Shown: positions 61,214 to 64,000 of the stretch, one piece after another | Layout: every line of letters begins with the position of its first letter | Numbering within the stretch: position 1 is the stretch's first letter | NCBI RefSeq assembly: GCF_023159225.1 | Contig: NC_063181.1 | Coordinates: 23,152,073 to 23,216,072, forward strand | DNA from: Perognathus longimembris pacificus | Lineage: Eukaryota > Chordata > Mammalia > Rodentia > Heteromyidae | Length of the DNA: 64,000 nucleotides | Direction: 5' to 3' | The notes under the pieces: model-generated | Databases searched by the model: none | What the model was told of the DNA's origin: nothing | Seen by the model: the letters and a program-made list of their open reading frames with translations, nothing else | Program-made: the position numbers and the translations under genes

Positions 61214-62554
61214 ACCCAAATTAGCAAGGTTACTAATATTTCTTAAACCCAATAATACATTCTCCATATGACACTGTGAGAAGCACGGCATGATGCAACA
61301 ATGCTTTAAAGTTCTGACCATAACTCTGTAACTCTACTTTGCTGTATAAATAGACCTATGCATGCTTGTTTCTTTCAGAGCCATGATTTCTTCCAAAAAT
61401 GCAATGATGGCAATAAACAATGTTGTATTTCTTTCATTTAGGCCATAATCTGCTCAGGGCATCGGGGATGGTAGGAGGAAAGACACCTGCTTTGTTTCTA
61501 TAGCTCTGCCTTTTATTAGTCCAAACAATGATTGCAGTTAGTGATGCATCTGCTTTCTCTCTTGTTTCCATCTCTCACTTCTTCTTCCTGAGAACCAATC
61601 CCTTGCGCCAGATAAGTAGCATGGTAGATTGTCCGACTTTGTCAATCAAATTCCTGACCTCATGGATACTGCCACTGAATGAATGGATGAATTAATTAAT
61701 TAGTGAGTCAGCTTAGTACTAGCACTGAACCCTTGTTTCCTGCCTCCTTCCTTTCTTCTTTAATTCTCAAAAACCATGACAATATTCTCACTGACTTTTC
61801 TCTACAATTATAACCTAGAATCTTCTAATCGTTAACTATATTTTTTAGAACATATCTTTATACCCTAAAATATACCTATTCTTTTACCCCAAATGTCATG
61901 TAGGTACTGCTGTTTTTACTCTTTACTCCCATATTGCTTCATATTTCCCCCTTATTATGATTCTACCTCTGCCCTCCTGGGTAACTCTTATCTTCCTCTA
62001 ATAACAGCCATTCACTACAAGTTCTGCTTCTAGGCAGAACTTAAATATGGGACATGTCTCCATTATACTGAGAATCTTTTATTGCTGAAGCTGCCTTAGT
62101 ATCCAACCTTAAGAACGTGGTTGCCCAGGGAAATCTTGGAATTTCATTAAGAATTTTATGTTTATTTTTCTTCATTCTGTGAACGTGATCATTTTTAGAA
62201 TTTTCTCTAGTGCTACCACAAACGGGAAGTCACAAAAATTCAGTACTTTCACCAAGTGTTGTGTTTATAGTGTAGTTTTTATGAACATAAGACAGCTCTC
62301 AAAATATTTCTTCACATGTAAGTGAAAAGTTCCTCATATTTAGATAAGAAAAAACAATAAATTTAATCAAATACATTTATTAATTAATTATCAAATAATC
62401 ACTAAATGGCAGAACATGTTCCAGCTCATTCAGTAAAATAAAAGATCTTCATTTGTGAACACTCATTCCTAAAATTATATAAACATAATAGGTTATAACC
62501 ACCACTGTTTAATCCCAGTTTACCACTATAATCATCAGTCATTGAGAAAAGTTT

Positions 62555-62640
62555 TTAGGGGTTAAGGGTGTATTTCAGAGGTAGACCCTAACATGAACAA
62601 GGCCCTGGGTTCAATCCCCAGTAATGAATGAAAAAAAGGG
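62555..62640 (+). mobile_element. ID-like SINE remnant
   Basis: GGTGTATTTCAGAGGTAGAC, AACAAGGCCCTGGGTTCAAT and CCCCAGTAATG with an A-rich tail match the ID monomer. Confidence 0.65.
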
Positions 62641-63188
62641 GGGGAAGGGAAGAATAATTTGGTTATGCTTATATTCATTTGTTAAAAATGTCTCTCAAGA
62701 TACAAAAATGGTATTTCACATATGCAAATAAATATGTATATTTATGCCACTTGAAAAAAGTTATATATATGCACATTGCACTGTCGTAGAGTGTATACAT
62801 TGATAAAACTTTAAAAAGTGATACAACAATGAATTAAACCTACTTTGTGGGAAAATGGGAGCCATACTAGGGAATGTAATATCAGCAAACATGTTCCCTT
62901 TGAAACAGCAAATTAGATGTGCAGGAGGATTTTGGTCACACTTCAAAGAATAATATGCTGAGATGGAGAGCTACTCTGTTTACTCTTGCTCTCACCGGTG
63001 AGGTTTTTCTATGTTAAACAGGCTTTTGATTACTTCAAAGCATGTTTGAAGTCCTCACTGCATACCTCGTGCACAAAGACAAATATTCCTCCAAATTTGT
63101 GCGGCTAATTCTGCTGTGTCTTTTATTTGTGAGAGAGAAGAACTCAGAGTTCCCTATTTAACACTCCATCCATGCCTGTTTTATTTAG

Positions 63189-63364
63189 CTATGACAGTGA
63201 AGGTCGTCTGACAAATGTCACCTTCCCAACTGGGGTAGTCACAAACCTGCACGGGGACATGGACAAGGCAATCACAGTGGACATTGAATCATCCAGCAGG
63301 GAAGAAGACGTCAGCATCACTTCAAATCTGTCCTCCATTGATTCTTTCTACACCATGGTTCAAG
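63189..63364 (+). CDS. Tenm2: Tenm2 exon: YD-repeat shell
   Basis: This 176-nt exon enters in phase 2 and leaves in phase 1. It completes an Asp codon split from 49126 and encodes [20 protein letters not shown], then [20 protein letters not shown] and [33 protein letters not shown] is a textbook YD repeat (YDxxGRLTxVTxPxG), part of the large beta-barrel shell. NVT and NLS are glycosylation sequons. The acceptor is TTTTATTTAG, the donor CAAG|GTAAAA. The frame runs on for 20 nt to a TGA, and a reversed SINE starts about 26 nt after the donor. Confidence 0.97.
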
Positions 63365-64000
63365 GTAAAAGCATAATCTCAAGTTGATAATTTTTTTTGT
63401 CAGTCATGAGGCTTGAACTCAGGATCTGAGGGCTACCATTGAGCTCTTCTGTTCAAGGCTGGTGCTCTACCATTTTGAGCCACAGCACCACTTCCGGTTT
63501 TCAAGTGGTTAATTGGAGATGAGAGCCCCTAGGACTTTCCTACCTGGGCTGGCTTTGAACCACAATCCTCAGATCTCAGCCTCCTGAGTAGCTAGAATTA
63601 CAGGCTTGAGCCACTGGCACCCAGTTTCAGGTTGAATATACATATATTATCACTAGCACCCAAATGGAAACTTTGCCCCCCTCATATCCAAAGATGAAGC
63701 AAAAAAGGCAAGGCAAAAATGTAAGCTTCTTAGAGACATTAATAGAACAGTTAAACTCCTCTGAGTAATCCTTATTTGCTCTGAGTAATCTTTATGAAAT
63801 TATATATTCATATTAAACTCAATACACCAAATAATATATTAATTGGAAGTGAATATATTTTTACATTCCTATTTAACAACAAAAATACTAATTGTAACTA
63901 TTTGCATATCATCGACCTGCTTTGAGTCATTGAACACAGTTTTTCAGAACTTATCTCTATCATCTTAATACCGTGCCTTATAAGTCCATTGCAAGATGGT
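63365..64000 (+). other. Tenm2: Tenm2 intron (3' end outside window)
   Basis: A reversed 7SL-type/Geo SINE occupies 63391-63627; the remainder is AT-rich without recognisable features. Confidence 0.88.
63391..63627 (-). mobile_element. 7SL-type/Geo dimeric SINE just after an exon donor
   Basis: TTTTTTTTGTCAGTCATGAG (reversed tail and right-unit end) through GAGTAGCTAGAATTACAGGC and CCACTGGCACCCAG (reversed 7SL head). It is complete and moderately diverged. Confidence 0.88.

Larger units (their letters stand above)
49127..63188 (+). other. Tenm2: Tenm2 intron within the YD shell (14.1 kb)
   Basis: It contains a worn ID-like remnant with (TTG)n (49250-49352), a T run at 50308-50325, SINEs at 52662-52810, 52846-53107, 55095-55310, 55332-55540 and 59945-60165, B1/B4 copies at 53166-53230, 56978-57068, 58438-58562 and 61053-61213, a purine tract (54799-54974), G-rich tracts (59117-59168 and 60052-60067), an ID-like copy at 62555-62640, and a diverged old repeat near 56535-56680. 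The intervals 49400-52250, 53250-54780 and 57200-58330 lack repeats I recognise. The longest chance frame (57886-58260, 124 codons) has no teneurin or other similarity I know. Confidence 0.88.
1..64000 (+). other. Tenm2: Tenm2 (teneurin-2), internal part of the gene
   Basis: Twelve + strand exons join into one open frame with matching phases: 12523-12669, 24879-25095, 26105-26224, 27524-27785, 32135-32402, 33381-33524, 38195-38444, 39138-39158, 46010-46242, 47335-47489, 48252-49126 and 63189-63364. The translation matches vertebrate teneurin-2 as I remember it almost residue for residue; teneurin-1 differs at many of the same positions (for example the [13 protein letters not shown] segment). 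Teneurins are type II single-pass, disulfide-linked dimeric cell-surface proteins of neurons; teneurin-2 is a trans-synaptic ligand of latrophilin GPCRs. The intracellular and transmembrane exons, EGF1-7, most of the YD shell and the C-terminal part lie outside the window. No frameshift or premature stop is seen in any exon. Confidence 0.97.

Noticed and set aside
281..62640. tRNA genes, suggested by A-box and B-box strings
   Set aside because: All such strings lie inside SINE monomers with A-tails and target duplications; no cloverleaf with an intact acceptor stem was seen outside them.
1..64000. Teneurin-1, -3 or -4 instead of teneurin-2
   Set aside because: Segments such as [35 protein letters not shown] and [17 protein letters not shown] match teneurin-2 as remembered and differ clearly from teneurin-1; the complete run of twelve exons agrees throughout.

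Overview
This is a mammalian genomic window carrying an internal part of the teneurin-2 gene (Tenm2, also called Odz2 or Lasso) on the + strand. Twelve coding exons, 2,868 nt or 956 codons together, read in one consistent frame across AG/GT splice junctions. They cover roughly the middle third of a protein of about 2,770 residues: the last EGF-like repeat, the Cys-rich segment, the transthyretin-like domain, the FN-plug, the NHL beta-propeller and the start of the YD-repeat shell. Neither end of the gene is present: bases 1-12522 are intron, and the last exon ends at 63364 and continues past the window. No other protein-coding gene is supported. Every other long reading frame is a frame shadow, an exon read into its intron, or a repeat.

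Organism: the interspersed repeats point to a geomyoid rodent (kangaroo rat, pocket mouse or pocket gopher group). There are about nine copies of a dimeric SINE with an ID-like, tRNA-Ala-type left unit and a right unit matching what I know as IDL-Geo, reported to be restricted to Geomyoidea. About fourteen copies of a second dimer join a 7SL-type left unit to the same right unit. B1, B4-like and ID SINEs and old MIR copies are also present. The assignment rests on memory of SINE families, not on a search.

Layout: 1-12522 intron with SINEs, MIRs and AT-rich unique DNA; 12523-12669 EGF8 exon; a 12.2 kb intron; 24879-33524 five exons for the Cys-rich, TTR-like and FN-plug parts; 38195-38444 start of the propeller; 39138-39158 a 21-nt microexon encoding the known seven-residue propeller splice insert; 46010-49126 three exons for the rest of the propeller, the last being an 875-nt exon that runs into the YD shell; a 14.1 kb intron; 63189-63364 a YD-repeat exon.

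No unknown gene system is evident. The points most worth following are in splicing and regulation: the microexon with UGC motifs before its acceptor, a tandem NAGNAG acceptor on the following exon, two abutting acceptor/donor sites that look like recursive-splice sites, an E-box next to a palindromic double octamer, and SINEs lying very close to two 5' splice sites.
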